Of a stretch of DNA of 31,730 bases, positions 7,986-16,038 are shown one piece after another. The translations under genes were made by a program, and so were the position numbers. How positions within the stretch are numbered: position 1 is the first letter of the stretch; each line of letters starts with the position of its first letter. The stretch is from contig CADCPD010000025.1 in the NCBI GenBank assembly GCA_902803265.1, positions 1 to 31,730 of the forward strand. The letters are read 5' to 3'. The notes under the pieces are model-generated. The model was not told the origin of the DNA. It saw only the letters and a list, made by a program, of their open reading frames with translations, and made no database searches. Source of the stretch: an uncultured bacterium. Lineage in GTDB: Bacteria > Cyanobacteriota > Vampirovibrionia > Gastranaerophilales > Gastranaerophilaceae.

Positions 7986-9447
7986 TTACTTTATTTTTCT
8001 CCTCTGTAACTTTTATTTCTTCAGGCAACATTGAAATTGTTAATTCAAGTTTTGCCCTTGCTACATTGTAATCAAAAACTATTTTTACATATTCTCTTTG
8101 TGCTTTATTATAATTTACTTTCGCATCCTGAAGTTCAATAAAATCACCTAATCCAACTTCATATCTGCCATCTGCAAGTTCAAAATTTTCTAATGCTTGT
8201 CTTACTTTTACATATTGAAGCGGAATTTGTTTTTCTAATTTTTTCATATCAATATATGCTTTTTGAACTTCAAAATATATGTCTTTTTCAGCCATTTCAA
8301 CAGAATCTTTTGCAACATCCAATTCTGCCTTAGCCTGATCAATTTTAAACTTTGTATTTGCAGCATTTATTACCGGCAGATTTAAGTATGCTCCAGCATT
8401 AAGTCCATTTGTGTAATAATTTTGCGTACTATTGTTATATTTGTATCCTGCTTGTGCAGTTAAAGCCGGATAATATTCTCTTTTTGCATATAATAAAGAT
8501 TTTTCCATTGCTTTTTCAGTTGCACTTAATGCTTTCAAATCAGGTCTGTGTTCTTTTGCATAAGCAACTGATTGTTCAAAATTATATGGAAACGGATTAA
8601 ATACAAATGTATCTAATATGTCTGATTTTTCAACAGATGTTGTAAATACAGATTTTTCAGGAGTTTTAGGAACTGTATATACTTCTTTTGTATTGATATC
8701 TTTTAAAGTTACAGGGATTAAATGATTTTTTAAGTTGAAAGTTTCCGTATTTTTAATATTATAATCCGGAGCATCAACAACATACATTGAGTTATTAAGA
8801 CTTATTATTGAATTATCATAGTTGTTTTGTGCATTAATAAGTGCAATTTTTGCTTCTGATAAATAAACTTCTGAGTTTACAAGGTCAATTTTTGATTTTA
8901 GCCCTTCTTCAAAATAAGCTTTTGTTCTTTGGTATTGTCTTTCGTTTATATTAACATAATCTTTTTGAACATTAACATAAGCTTTCGCCGCAAGTACTGC
9001 ATAATAATTTGTTCTTACTTTAAAAATAGTTTGAAGAATTATATTATCCAAATCGTTTTGACCTGAAATAACATAAAACTTTTGCATATCAATTTTAGCT
9101 TTGCTCTTGCCAAAATTGAAAATCAACCAATTTAATGTGGCAGAGGCATTGTAAAGACCTTCTGTACTCGAATAATCGCCGGTGGAAAGACTATCAAGAC
9201 CAAAATTAGTACCTGCTGTTATGGTAGGGAAAAAGTCAGATTTTGCCTGACTTACTTTGGATTTTGTTGCTCTTAATTTATTTCTGTATTTTCTGACATT
9301 AGGGCTGTTTGTTATTGCTAAATTTACGCAGTCTTCAAGACTTAATGTTGCACCTTTATTTATACTATTTGCTTCTGTTATTGCAAATGTTGGCAAAGAT
9401 ACAAAAAACATACTCAATATCAGTAATAATCGGATAATCTTTTTCAA
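7969..9447 (-). CDS. TolC-family outer membrane efflux protein
   Basis: A 492-residue exported protein with a signal peptide (residues 1-23, RLLLILSMFFVSLPTFA) and two outer-membrane-efflux repeats, about 35-230 and 295-480. Each is helical and coiled-coil-rich, as in TolC, where three chains make a beta barrel and a periplasmic tunnel. It is the first gene of the four-gene efflux operon, and its presence shows that the cell has an outer membrane. The start is TTG at 9447: AGGGA sits about 8 nt upstream and the signal peptide begins there (MKKIIRLL). Transcription should begin near 9468 from a promoter sharing its -35 box with hisS. Confidence 0.93.
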   Translation of the reverse strand: MKKIIRLLLILSMFFVSLPTFAITEANSINKGATLSLEDCVNLAITNSPNVRKYRNKLRATKSKVSQAKSDFFPTITAGTNFGLDSLSTGDYSSTEGLYNASATLNWLIFNFGKSKAKIDMQKFYVISGQNDLDNIILQTIFKVRTNYYAVLAAKAYVNVQKDYVNINERQYQRTKAYFEEGLKSKIDLVNSEVYLSEAKIALINAQNNYDNSIISLNNSMYVVDAPDYNIKNTETFNLKNHLIPVTLKDINTKEVYTVPKTPEKSVFTTSVEKSDILDTFVFNPFPYNFEQSVAYAKEHRPDLKALSATEKAMEKSLLYAKREYYPALTAQAGYKYNNSTQNYYTNGLNAGAYLNLPVINAANTKFKIDQAKAELDVAKDSVEMAEKDIYFEVQKAYIDMKKLEKQIPLQYVKVRQALENFELADGRYEVGLGDFIELQDAKVNYNKAQREYVKIVFDYNVARAKLELTISMLPEEIKVTEEKNKVNGNKK

Positions 9448-9474
9448 CTTCTAATCCCTAAATTTAATATCAAT

Positions 9475-9503
9475 ATTATACAAAAAACATCATTATTTGA
9501 CAA
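9475..9503 (-). promoter_or_regulatory. Promoter of the tolC-macAB operon
   Basis: On the minus strand TTGTCA (9503-9498), a 17-nt spacer and TATAAT (9480-9475). The -35 hexamer is the reverse complement of the hisS -35 shifted by one base (both lie in TTGACAA, 9497-9503), so the two divergent promoters share it. The expected start is near 9468, about 21 nt before the TTG start codon. Confidence 0.75.
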
Positions 9504-9525
9504 TTATTTTACTGCTTTATATAAT
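9497..9525 (+). promoter_or_regulatory. Consensus promoter of hisS, leaderless
   Basis: TTGACA (9497-9502), exactly 17 nt, TATAAT (9520-9525): a perfect sigma-70 consensus. Only six bases (TTGCTT) separate the -10 from the ATG at 9532, so the usual start point falls on the A of the ATG. No Shine-Dalgarno sequence is present. Confidence 0.85.
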
Positions 9526-9531
9526 TTGCTT

Positions 9532-10779
9532 ATGGGAAATATAATCAAAATACAAAAAGGTTGTAAAGACATATTGCCTGAAAATGTTACGACATGGCAA
9601 TTTATAGAAGAAAAAGCGAGAGAAACTTTTTCTAAAGCCGGATTTAGAGAAATAAGAACACCAATTTTTGAGGCGACAGAATTATTTCAGCGCGGAGTTG
9701 GTGATACAACAGATATTGTAAATAAAGAAATGTATACGTTTGAAAAAAGCGAACGTTCAATAACTTTACGCCCTGAAAATACAGCAGGAGTTGTAAGAGC
9801 ATATATAGAAAATGGTATGCACAAACTACCTACACCTGTAAAATTGTATTATATGGGACCAATGTTCAGATATGAAAGACCTCAAGCAGGAAGACAAAGA
9901 CAATTCTCTCAAGTCGGCGTTGAAATGTTTGGTATTGAAACGCCTGTTGCAGATGCGGAAATTATCGCTCTTGCAGTTGATTACTTAAAATCAGTTGGAC
10001 TTAATGATTTGGATGTTGAAATTAATTCAATTGGTTGTCCAAAATGCAGAGATGAATACAAAAACAGAATAAAAGAAGTTTTGAAAGACGAATTACCAAA
10101 TCTTTGTGAAGATTGTCAGGTAAGATATCATAAAAATCCTTTAAGATTATTGGATTGTAAGGTTGAGTCTTGTAAAAAAATATTTGAAAAACCTGAAATA
10201 CAAAAAGTTATCCAATCGGATTATATATGTGATGAATGTTCAAAACATTTTGAAGAACTAAAATTATATTTAGAAAAACTGAATATAAACTACAAAATAA
10301 ACAAACTTTTAGTAAGAGGCTTGGATTATTACAACAGAACAGTTTTTGAAATAAAATCAAATAATTTGGGAACACAAAATGCAGTATGCGGAGGTGGAAG
10401 ATACGATACACTGGTCGGAAATTTATCAGGTCAGCCAACTCCGGCAATAGGTTTTGCAATGGGAATGGAAAGACTTATTTCTCTTATTCCGCAAGTTGAA
10501 AATCCTAAACTTGATGTTTTTGTTGTTTCTGATAATATGTCAAATGCTTTGTATTGTACTCAAAAAATCAGAGAAATGGGATATTCTGCCGAATTCGATT
10601 TGAATAACAGAAAATTTTCAAAACAACTTGAAAAAGCGTCTAAAGTAGCTAAATTTGCAGTATTTTATTGTGAAAATGAAGTTCAGAAAAATGTTGTAAA
10701 TGTTAAAAATTTAAGTCTTTCTACTCAAAAGGAAGTTTCTTTTGAAGAATTAGGGAGCATTTTAAACAATGAAAGATAA
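9532..10779 (+). CDS. hisS: Histidyl-tRNA synthetase
   Basis: A 415-residue class II aminoacyl-tRNA synthetase that charges tRNA-His in the cytoplasm. KGCKDILP at the N-terminus, motif 2 (MGPMFRYERPQAGRQRQF), the histidine signature LVRGLDYYNRTVFE and GGGRYDTLV identify it. The insertion domain holds Cys pairs (CPKC, CEDC, CDEC) as in many bacterial enzymes, and the C-terminal ~95 residues are the anticodon-binding domain. I chose the ATG at 9532 over the in-frame TTG at 9526 because it aligns with the usual HisS N-terminus and lies at the predicted transcription start. There is no ribosome-binding site, so the mRNA is probably leaderless. The next gene overlaps the 3' end by 11 bp. Confidence 0.97.
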   Translation: MGNIIKIQKGCKDILPENVTTWQFIEEKARETFSKAGFREIRTPIFEATELFQRGVGDTTDIVNKEMYTFEKSERSITLRPENTAGVVRAYIENGMHKLPTPVKLYYMGPMFRYERPQAGRQRQFSQVGVEMFGIETPVADAEIIALAVDYLKSVGLNDLDVEINSIGCPKCRDEYKNRIKEVLKDELPNLCEDCQVRYHKNPLRLLDCKVESCKKIFEKPEIQKVIQSDYICDECSKHFEELKLYLEKLNINYKINKLLVRGLDYYNRTVFEIKSNNLGTQNAVCGGGRYDTLVGNLSGQPTPAIGFAMGMERLISLIPQVENPKLDVFVVSDNMSNALYCTQKIREMGYSAEFDLNNRKFSKQLEKASKVAKFAVFYCENEVQKNVVNVKNLSLSTQKEVSFEELGSILNNER

Positions 10780-11095
10780 AATAGAAAAAATTATTACAAC
10801 ATTAAATACGGAATTATCAAAAATTTTTGATGATTTTCAGGGAATTTATCTTGCAGGAATTTATACTGATTACGAAGAACACGAAGATGAAGATATAACA
10901 CTTGTCGGAATAATTAACGCCGAAGATAAAGATAAAAGAGAACATATCTGGAGAATAATAGGTAAAGCAGAAACCGATTTTGATGCGTGTTTGGATTTTT
11001 ATCCAATGACTAAAGAAGAATTGGAAAACGACGAAGAATTTTTTGAAGATGTTGTAATCAACGGCATTTTCTATAAACCTGAAAGTTTGGTCTAA
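10769..11095 (+). CDS. Small acidic protein, possible degenerate nucleotidyltransferase fold
   Basis: A 108-residue acidic protein of unknown function that overlaps the hisS end by 11 bp, so it is cotranscribed and probably translationally linked; GGGAG lies upstream of the ATG. The pattern GIYLAGIYTDY (25-35), EDEDITLVGII (39-49), DACLDFYPMTKEEL (72-85) and NGIFYKP recalls a minimal MNT-type nucleotidyltransferase: GSRARG, SDIDLLV, vDLv and the C-terminal helix. If so, the GS motif and the second catalytic Asp of DxD (Thr44 here) are lost, and the protein should be catalytically inactive. The likeness is only by eye. The stop codon overlaps the end of the convergent MFS gene by 3-4 bp. Confidence 0.6.
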   Translation: MKDKIEKIITTLNTELSKIFDDFQGIYLAGIYTDYEEHEDEDITLVGIINAEDKDKREHIWRIIGKAETDFDACLDFYPMTKEELENDEEFFEDVVINGIFYKPESLV

Positions 11096-12330
11096 TTGAT
11101 TTTTTCTTTAATTTTAAATGTCATAAAAATTTCTATGATTGCAAGAACAACAAAAAACAAAAATACCGTTAAATATGATTTATTTGAATAAATAATATGT
11201 CCGTTTAATTTGCCTGCAATAGGGAAAAAGTCCATTAAAAATCCGATAAATGCTGCCATTAATCCTACAAATACAAATGAAATACTGTTCATAACACTAA
11301 TTGCAGTTGTTCTGATTTCGTAACTGTTAGTATTTGCAATTATCGGAACGGTCAGAGGGGTGTTTCCTCCGTTTATTGCAAGTAAAAGAATTAAGCCTGC
11401 TATAAGAGAGGTTTTAATATTTAACATTATGCAAATTGATATTATGCTGAATACAATAAGAGAACTAAAAGCTAAAAATCTCAAAAATATTACTCTTTTG
11501 TTTCCGATTACTTTGCTTAAAGAAGCAAGAATAACTCCGGAAAATGCCGCAATAATAACTAAAAATGACAAAATTAAAGATGCGGATTTTAGAGAATAAC
11601 CTAAAAAATCTTTTAAAAATTTAACGCCCAAAACGGTCATTATTACATAGTGCAAGCCTGTACAAAGTATTGCAAAAGTAAAAATATAAAAATTGTTTTT
11701 ATTAGTCAACACCTTTTTAAACGGTTCAAAACTAATATGAACTTTATCATTTTCGTGAACGCTTTTTAAAAGGTGTTGAACAAAAATGAATAAAGAAGCT
11801 ACCACAATAGAAATGATAGCGATAATATTCAAAACATCTTTCCATCCAAATATTTCAGAAGCGGTTACAAAAGGAGCATTTGCACAGACACCTCCCGTAT
11901 ATCCAGCAAAAAGAATTATAGACAGAGCAACTCCGAAATATTTATCAGGAAAACATTTTTTTGCTTCGTGTAAAAGTCCGAGGTAAAATGTTGCTGCTCC
12001 TAAACCTGTTAAACCTCTTGCAAAATACATTAAAGGAATTATATCTGTATTTGAAAATAAAATTGAACCTATAGAAAAAATAATTGCGCCAAAAAGAAGA
12101 ACTTTTACTCCTCCGAATTTATCGGTTAAAATCCCGCAAAATAGAGTACTTAACGCATAACTATACATAAATATTGCACTAAAAGAAGTTATTTTTGTAG
12201 CAGAAACATTTAATTCTGATTGCATTAAATCAAATATTGGTGCAGGAACGGCAACACGTTGAAAATGCGCTAAAAAATATAACGCTGTTCCAAGTATTAT
12301 TAAAAGAATATGTATGTAATATTTTCTCAA
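11092..12330 (-). CDS. Major facilitator superfamily transporter
   Basis: A 412-residue, 12-TM secondary transporter of the inner membrane. The loop between TM2 and TM3 has the MFS signature GILTDKFGGVKVLL (GxLaDrxGxkxxl), and TM4 carries FARGLTGLGAATFYLG. Two six-helix halves are separated by a charged loop around SVHENDKVHISFEPFKKV. The start is TTG at 12330, chosen because GAGGAAG lies directly upstream. The end overlaps the preceding plus-strand gene tail to tail. The sequence resembles organic-anion/nitrate-type or sugar-phosphate carriers in general, but no motif shown here fixes the substrate. Confidence 0.88.
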   Translation of the reverse strand: MRKYYIHILLIILGTALYFLAHFQRVAVPAPIFDLMQSELNVSATKITSFSAIFMYSYALSTLFCGILTDKFGGVKVLLFGAIIFSIGSILFSNTDIIPLMYFARGLTGLGAATFYLGLLHEAKKCFPDKYFGVALSIILFAGYTGGVCANAPFVTASEIFGWKDVLNIIAIISIVVASLFIFVQHLLKSVHENDKVHISFEPFKKVLTNKNNFYIFTFAILCTGLHYVIMTVLGVKFLKDFLGYSLKSASLILSFLVIIAAFSGVILASLSKVIGNKRVIFLRFLAFSSLIVFSIISICIMLNIKTSLIAGLILLLAINGGNTPLTVPIIANTNSYEIRTTAISVMNSISFVFVGLMAAFIGFLMDFFPIAGKLNGHIIYSNKSYLTVFLFFVVLAIIEIFMTFKIKEKIN

Positions 12331-12459
12331 AACTTCCTCGTTCTCAACAAAATATTACTCTCTATTTTGCTCGATTACAATAATTTTAATTTAATCTTAA
12401 TATGATTTTTTTGTGATATTATTTGTTTTATTAAAATTTAATCTTAAGGTTTAACGGTA

Positions 12460-13422
12460 GTGATTAAAAATTTTTCATTATTAAAAAAAGAGCAAATAGG
12501 CAACAGACAAAGAATTACACTATTTGGATTTATAAAAATAAATTATCGTAAGAAAAGACCAAATCTAAAAAAAATATGTATAAGCGGTAACTGTGTTTCA
12601 GGGCCTTTGTATGACATGTTATTAAATCACACAACTCTTGGACAAAAATATGAAATAAAATTACTAAAACCTGTTTTTATGGTAGAACAGCAAGATGTTG
12701 AATCAATTAAGAGAGATGTCGCGAGTTGTGATATTTTCATTACTCAGCCAATAAAAGGTGAAAATTATAAACAACTCGGTATTGATACAGAAACTTTAAA
12801 ATCATTAATGAAAAAAGATTCTAAACTGTTAAAAATACCTGTTCCATATTTTATTGGCTATTTCCCTGAACAATTTTATTTACATGATGAAAAATCGACA
12901 CTTATAGGTGAATGTGAAGGATTAGCTCATCCATATCATAACAGAATTATTTTTTATGGATATTTAAAGCATTTAAATGCTCAAGAGGTTTTGGATATTT
13001 TAAATAGTGAAACCAATATAAAAAACATAACAAAAATAGCGGAAAAGTCATTAGAAGAACTAAAAATCCGTGATGAGAATTTAGATTTTGGACTTTATGA
13101 ATTTGTTAAAGAAAATTATAAAAATAAAAGATTATTCTGGACAATAAATCACCCTACAAATTGCATACTTGAATACATGTGTAATGAAATACTTAAAAAA
13201 TTAAGCTTAGATGAAAACTTTGACATTAATAATTTGGAAGAATTTTTAGATAAAGCATACAGAACTCCAATTATGAAAAGTGTAGCTGCTGAACTTCAAC
13301 TATCAAATATTAAAGATGATGAAAAATACTCAGTTGATATCATAAATGCCTATTATAAATATTATGAAAAACATTCTGAACTTGTAGAAATAAATAAAAA
13401 AGAAGTTGAAAATTTATTATAA
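12460..13422 (+). CDS. WcbI-like polysaccharide biosynthesis protein
   Basis: A 320-residue protein with features of the WcbI family, putative transferases tied to capsule or other surface polysaccharides. KICISGNCVSGPLYDMLLN (about 38-56) matches the family's first strand and GNC loop, DIFITQPIKGENY matches the second block, and VPYFIGYFPEQFYLHD plus LAHPYHNRIIFYGYL fit the following region. It opens with a basic segment (LFGFIKINYRKKRP) like those in the glycosyltransferases at 1146-3153. The start is GTG at 12460, with TAAGG about 10 nt upstream. It stands alone between an MFS gene and the flavodiiron gene. The exact reaction is unknown. Confidence 0.65.
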   Translation: MIKNFSLLKKEQIGNRQRITLFGFIKINYRKKRPNLKKICISGNCVSGPLYDMLLNHTTLGQKYEIKLLKPVFMVEQQDVESIKRDVASCDIFITQPIKGENYKQLGIDTETLKSLMKKDSKLLKIPVPYFIGYFPEQFYLHDEKSTLIGECEGLAHPYHNRIIFYGYLKHLNAQEVLDILNSETNIKNITKIAEKSLEELKIRDENLDFGLYEFVKENYKNKRLFWTINHPTNCILEYMCNEILKKLSLDENFDINNLEEFLDKAYRTPIMKSVAAELQLSNIKDDEKYSVDIINAYYKYYEKHSELVEINKKEVENLL

Positions 13423-13460
13423 TGGCTAAATACAATATATAAAAATTTGCAGTATGCTTG

Positions 13461-13469
13461 TGTTAAAAT
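13461..13469 (+). promoter_or_regulatory. Extended -10 promoter candidate of the flavodiiron gene
   Basis: TGT TAAAAT forms an extended -10 element; no clear -35 is seen. The start would be near 13476, giving a ~26-nt leader with AAAGGG (13488-13493) about 8 nt before the ATG at 13502. Confidence 0.45.
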
Positions 13470-13501
13470 AGAGCAAGATATATTTTGAAAGGGAAAAATA
13501 A

Positions 13502-15328
13502 ATGCAAAATACAAGAAAAATTACTGAAGATTTAGTTTGGATAGGTGCAAACGACAGAAGACTTGAACTTTTTGAAAATGTTTATCCTATTCCTAAAGGT
13601 GTTTCATATAACTCATTTTTATTAAAAGATGAAAAAACAATTCTTTTAGATACAGTTGATATTGCTGTATGTTCACAATTTTTGGAAAATCTAAAATATG
13701 AACTTGACGGAAAAGAACTTGATTACATAATAGTAAATCATATGGAACCTGACCATGCTGCTACTTTACAGATAGTTGCTGAAAAATATCCTGAAGCAAC
13801 AGTTGTTTGTAATGCAAAATCTTTGGCAATGATAAAAAATTACTTTGATTTTGATATTGATTCAAGAGTAATGGTTATAAAAGAGGGTGATACTTTAAAT
13901 ACAGGTAAACACACTTTGACTTTTGTAATGGCTCCAATGGTTCACTGGCCTGAAGCTATGGTTACTTATGATGTTACAGATAAAATTTTATTTTCAGCGG
14001 ATGCTTTCGGAACATTTGGTGCACTAAGCGGAAGTATTTTTGCTGATGAATTTAATTTTACGGAAGAATGGCTTGATGATGCAAGAAGATATTACACAAA
14101 TATCGTAGGAAAATATGGAACTCAAGTTCAGGCATTACTAAAAAAAGCATCAACAATTGATATAAAAATGATTTGTCCTTTGCATGGTCCAATTTGGAGA
14201 AACAAAATCGGCTGGTTTGTCGAAAAATATCAAAAATGGAGTACATACGAAGCAGAAGAACAAACTGTTTTAATTCTTTATGGTTCAATTTACGGACATA
14301 CGGAAAATGCAGCCGAAATTATTGCAACAAAACTTGCAAATAAAGGAATTAAAAATATAAAAATGTATGATGTTTCTAAAACTCATTACTCATATCTTGT
14401 TTCAGAAGCGTTCAGATGTTCTCATATAATCATTGCCTCTGCAACTTATAATGCAGGTATTTTCAGCAATATGGAAACGGTTTTACTTGAGTTAAAAGCG
14501 CATAATCTTTTAAACAGAACTGTTGCTGTTGTTGAAAACGGTTCTTGGGCTCCTACTTCAGGAAAACTTATTAAAGAAATTTTCTCAACTATGAAAAATA
14601 TTGAAATTATTGAACCGACTTTAACTGTTAAATCAGCACTAAAACCTTCTCAAGAAGAACAAATTAATGAACTTGTAGAAAAAATTGCAGATTCAATAGT
14701 TATAAAACCTGATATTACAAATCCTATGTTTAATATTAGTTACGGATTATACTTGTTGAGTGCAAAAGATGAAAAACAAAGAGATTGCGGTTGTATTATA
14801 AATACGGTAAATCAAATAACAGATAGTCCTAAAAGAATTACTATTGCTGTAAATAAACAAAATTATACCTGCGAAGTTATAGATAAATCGGGCGAATTTA
14901 ACGTTTCTATATTAACAGAAGAAACACCTTTTAGTTTGTTTAAGCATTTTGGTTTCTGTTCAGGCAGAGATACTGAAAAATTTAAAGACTACAACTTTGC
15001 AGACAGAAAAGAAAATGGCATTTTGGCATTAAATAAATATTCAAATTCAACTATATGCGCAAAAGTTATAGATAAAAAAGATTACGGAACACATATATTG
15101 TTTACAGCTGATGTCGTAAGTGATGAAATAATTTCGAATGTACCTTCTGTAACTTATTCTTATTACCTAAAAAATATAAAACCAGTTGTAAGACCTGAAA
15201 AACACAAGGTTGGTTTTGTATGTAAAATATGCGGATATGTTTATGAAGGTTGGGAATTACCGCCTGATTTCATTTGTCCGTTATGCAAACATGGTGTTGA
15301 AGATTTTGAACCACTTCAAACAAAATAA
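13502..15328 (+). CDS. Flavodiiron protein fused to flavin-reductase and rubredoxin domains
   Basis: A 608-residue O2 (and possibly NO) reductase for anaerobes meeting oxygen. Residues 1-248 are the metallo-beta-lactamase-like diiron domain, with all expected ligands: His80, Glu82, Asp84 (NHMEPDH), His148, Asp167 and His228. Residues ~254-400 are a flavodoxin domain (YGSIYGHTENAA binds FMN phosphate). Residues ~405-560 look like an FMN-binding split-barrel flavin reductase (SYGLYLLSAKD ... NVSILTEETPFSLFKHFGFCSGRD). The C-terminus is a rubredoxin with Cys574, 577, 592 and 595. The gap between Cys pairs is only 14 residues, as in the short rubredoxins of rubrerythrins. The fusion joins the cyanobacterial type (flavin reductase) with the enterobacterial type (rubredoxin), so electrons may pass within one chain. 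Confidence 0.93.
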   Translation: MQNTRKITEDLVWIGANDRRLELFENVYPIPKGVSYNSFLLKDEKTILLDTVDIAVCSQFLENLKYELDGKELDYIIVNHMEPDHAATLQIVAEKYPEATVVCNAKSLAMIKNYFDFDIDSRVMVIKEGDTLNTGKHTLTFVMAPMVHWPEAMVTYDVTDKILFSADAFGTFGALSGSIFADEFNFTEEWLDDARRYYTNIVGKYGTQVQALLKKASTIDIKMICPLHGPIWRNKIGWFVEKYQKWSTYEAEEQTVLILYGSIYGHTENAAEIIATKLANKGIKNIKMYDVSKTHYSYLVSEAFRCSHIIIASATYNAGIFSNMETVLLELKAHNLLNRTVAVVENGSWAPTSGKLIKEIFSTMKNIEIIEPTLTVKSALKPSQEEQINELVEKIADSIVIKPDITNPMFNISYGLYLLSAKDEKQRDCGCIINTVNQITDSPKRITIAVNKQNYTCEVIDKSGEFNVSILTEETPFSLFKHFGFCSGRDTEKFKDYNFADRKENGILALNKYSNSTICAKVIDKKDYGTHILFTADVVSDEIISNVPSVTYSYYLKNIKPVVRPEKHKVGFVCKICGYVYEGWELPPDFICPLCKHGVEDFEPLQTK

Positions 15329-15335
15329 ATAAAAT

Positions 15336-15363
15336 AACGCCGATAATTTTAATTATCGGCGTT
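15336..15363. terminator. Bidirectional hairpin terminator
   Basis: A perfect 13-bp inverted repeat with a GCCGAT core (15336-15348 with 15351-15363), followed by TTTATTTTT on the plus strand and preceded by an A-rich stretch. It ends the flavodiiron gene and, from the other side, the YjbR gene, whose stop begins at 15364-15366. Confidence 0.88.
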
Positions 15364-16038
15364 TTATTTTTCAGTATAAGAATAACTTTCTTCAATAAAA
15401 CTTAAAATAGTATCATCTGATAAAGTTTCATCAAGCGTAATTGTAATCCAATATTTTTTATTCATATGCCAAGCTGGGAAAAAGCTTTTTTGTTTTAAAA
15501 GATTTTGTATTTTATCACTATCAAGTTTAAGATTGATAATTTCAATATTATCATCATTATTTATTTCTATAAGTTTTGAATATTTAATATACATTATTAT
15601 CCCATACCATTTGTTAGTCTTAGAATTTTTAAAGACTCCATATGTTGGGAACTTTTTCCACATAAATTCAGGTTTTGTTCCATATTTTTTGATAATTGAT
15701 TTAGAAATTCTATTTGCTTGAGGTGATATAAAGTAGTTTTCAAAAAAACAATTATTTCTTATATCTATCAAAATTTTTTTATATTCTTCTCTAATTTCAG
15801 ATGCAAATGTACTACTTTGAGTTTCAATATTTAGTAATAAAAATTCGTCATTATTTTCTAAATCATATACTTTTCCTAAAAATTTGCCATTTTTAGATAT
15901 TTCTATAAATGCTCTAAATTCACCGTTTTTAAAAGTTTTTTCAAAATAATATTTATCTTGATTTTTAATAAAACCGTATTCAACTAGTTTTTGAAAATCT
16001 GGTGTATATTTTTTAAAAATATCATTTTTAATATTCAT
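15364..16038 (-). CDS. MmcQ/YjbR-family protein with N-terminal extra domain
   Basis: A 224-residue cytoplasmic protein. The C-terminal ~115 residues match the MmcQ/YjbR (CyaY-like, putative DNA-binding) domain: FMWKKFPTYGVFKN, KWYGIIMYI, FFPAWHMNKKYWITITLD and a final helix with FIEESYSYT. The first ~100 residues (YFEKTFKNGEFRAFIEISKNGKF ... YDLENNDEF) are the extra beta-rich domain found in the longer members. The biochemical role of the family is not settled. It is the last gene of a minus-strand run, overlaps the esterase gene by 11 bp, and has no obvious Shine-Dalgarno sequence, so coupled translation is likely. Confidence 0.8.
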   Translation of the reverse strand: MNIKNDIFKKYTPDFQKLVEYGFIKNQDKYYFEKTFKNGEFRAFIEISKNGKFLGKVYDLENNDEFLLLNIETQSSTFASEIREEYKKILIDIRNNCFFENYFISPQANRISKSIIKKYGTKPEFMWKKFPTYGVFKNSKTNKWYGIIMYIKYSKLIEINNDDNIEIINLKLDSDKIQNLLKQKSFFPAWHMNKKYWITITLDETLSDDTILSFIEESYSYTEK

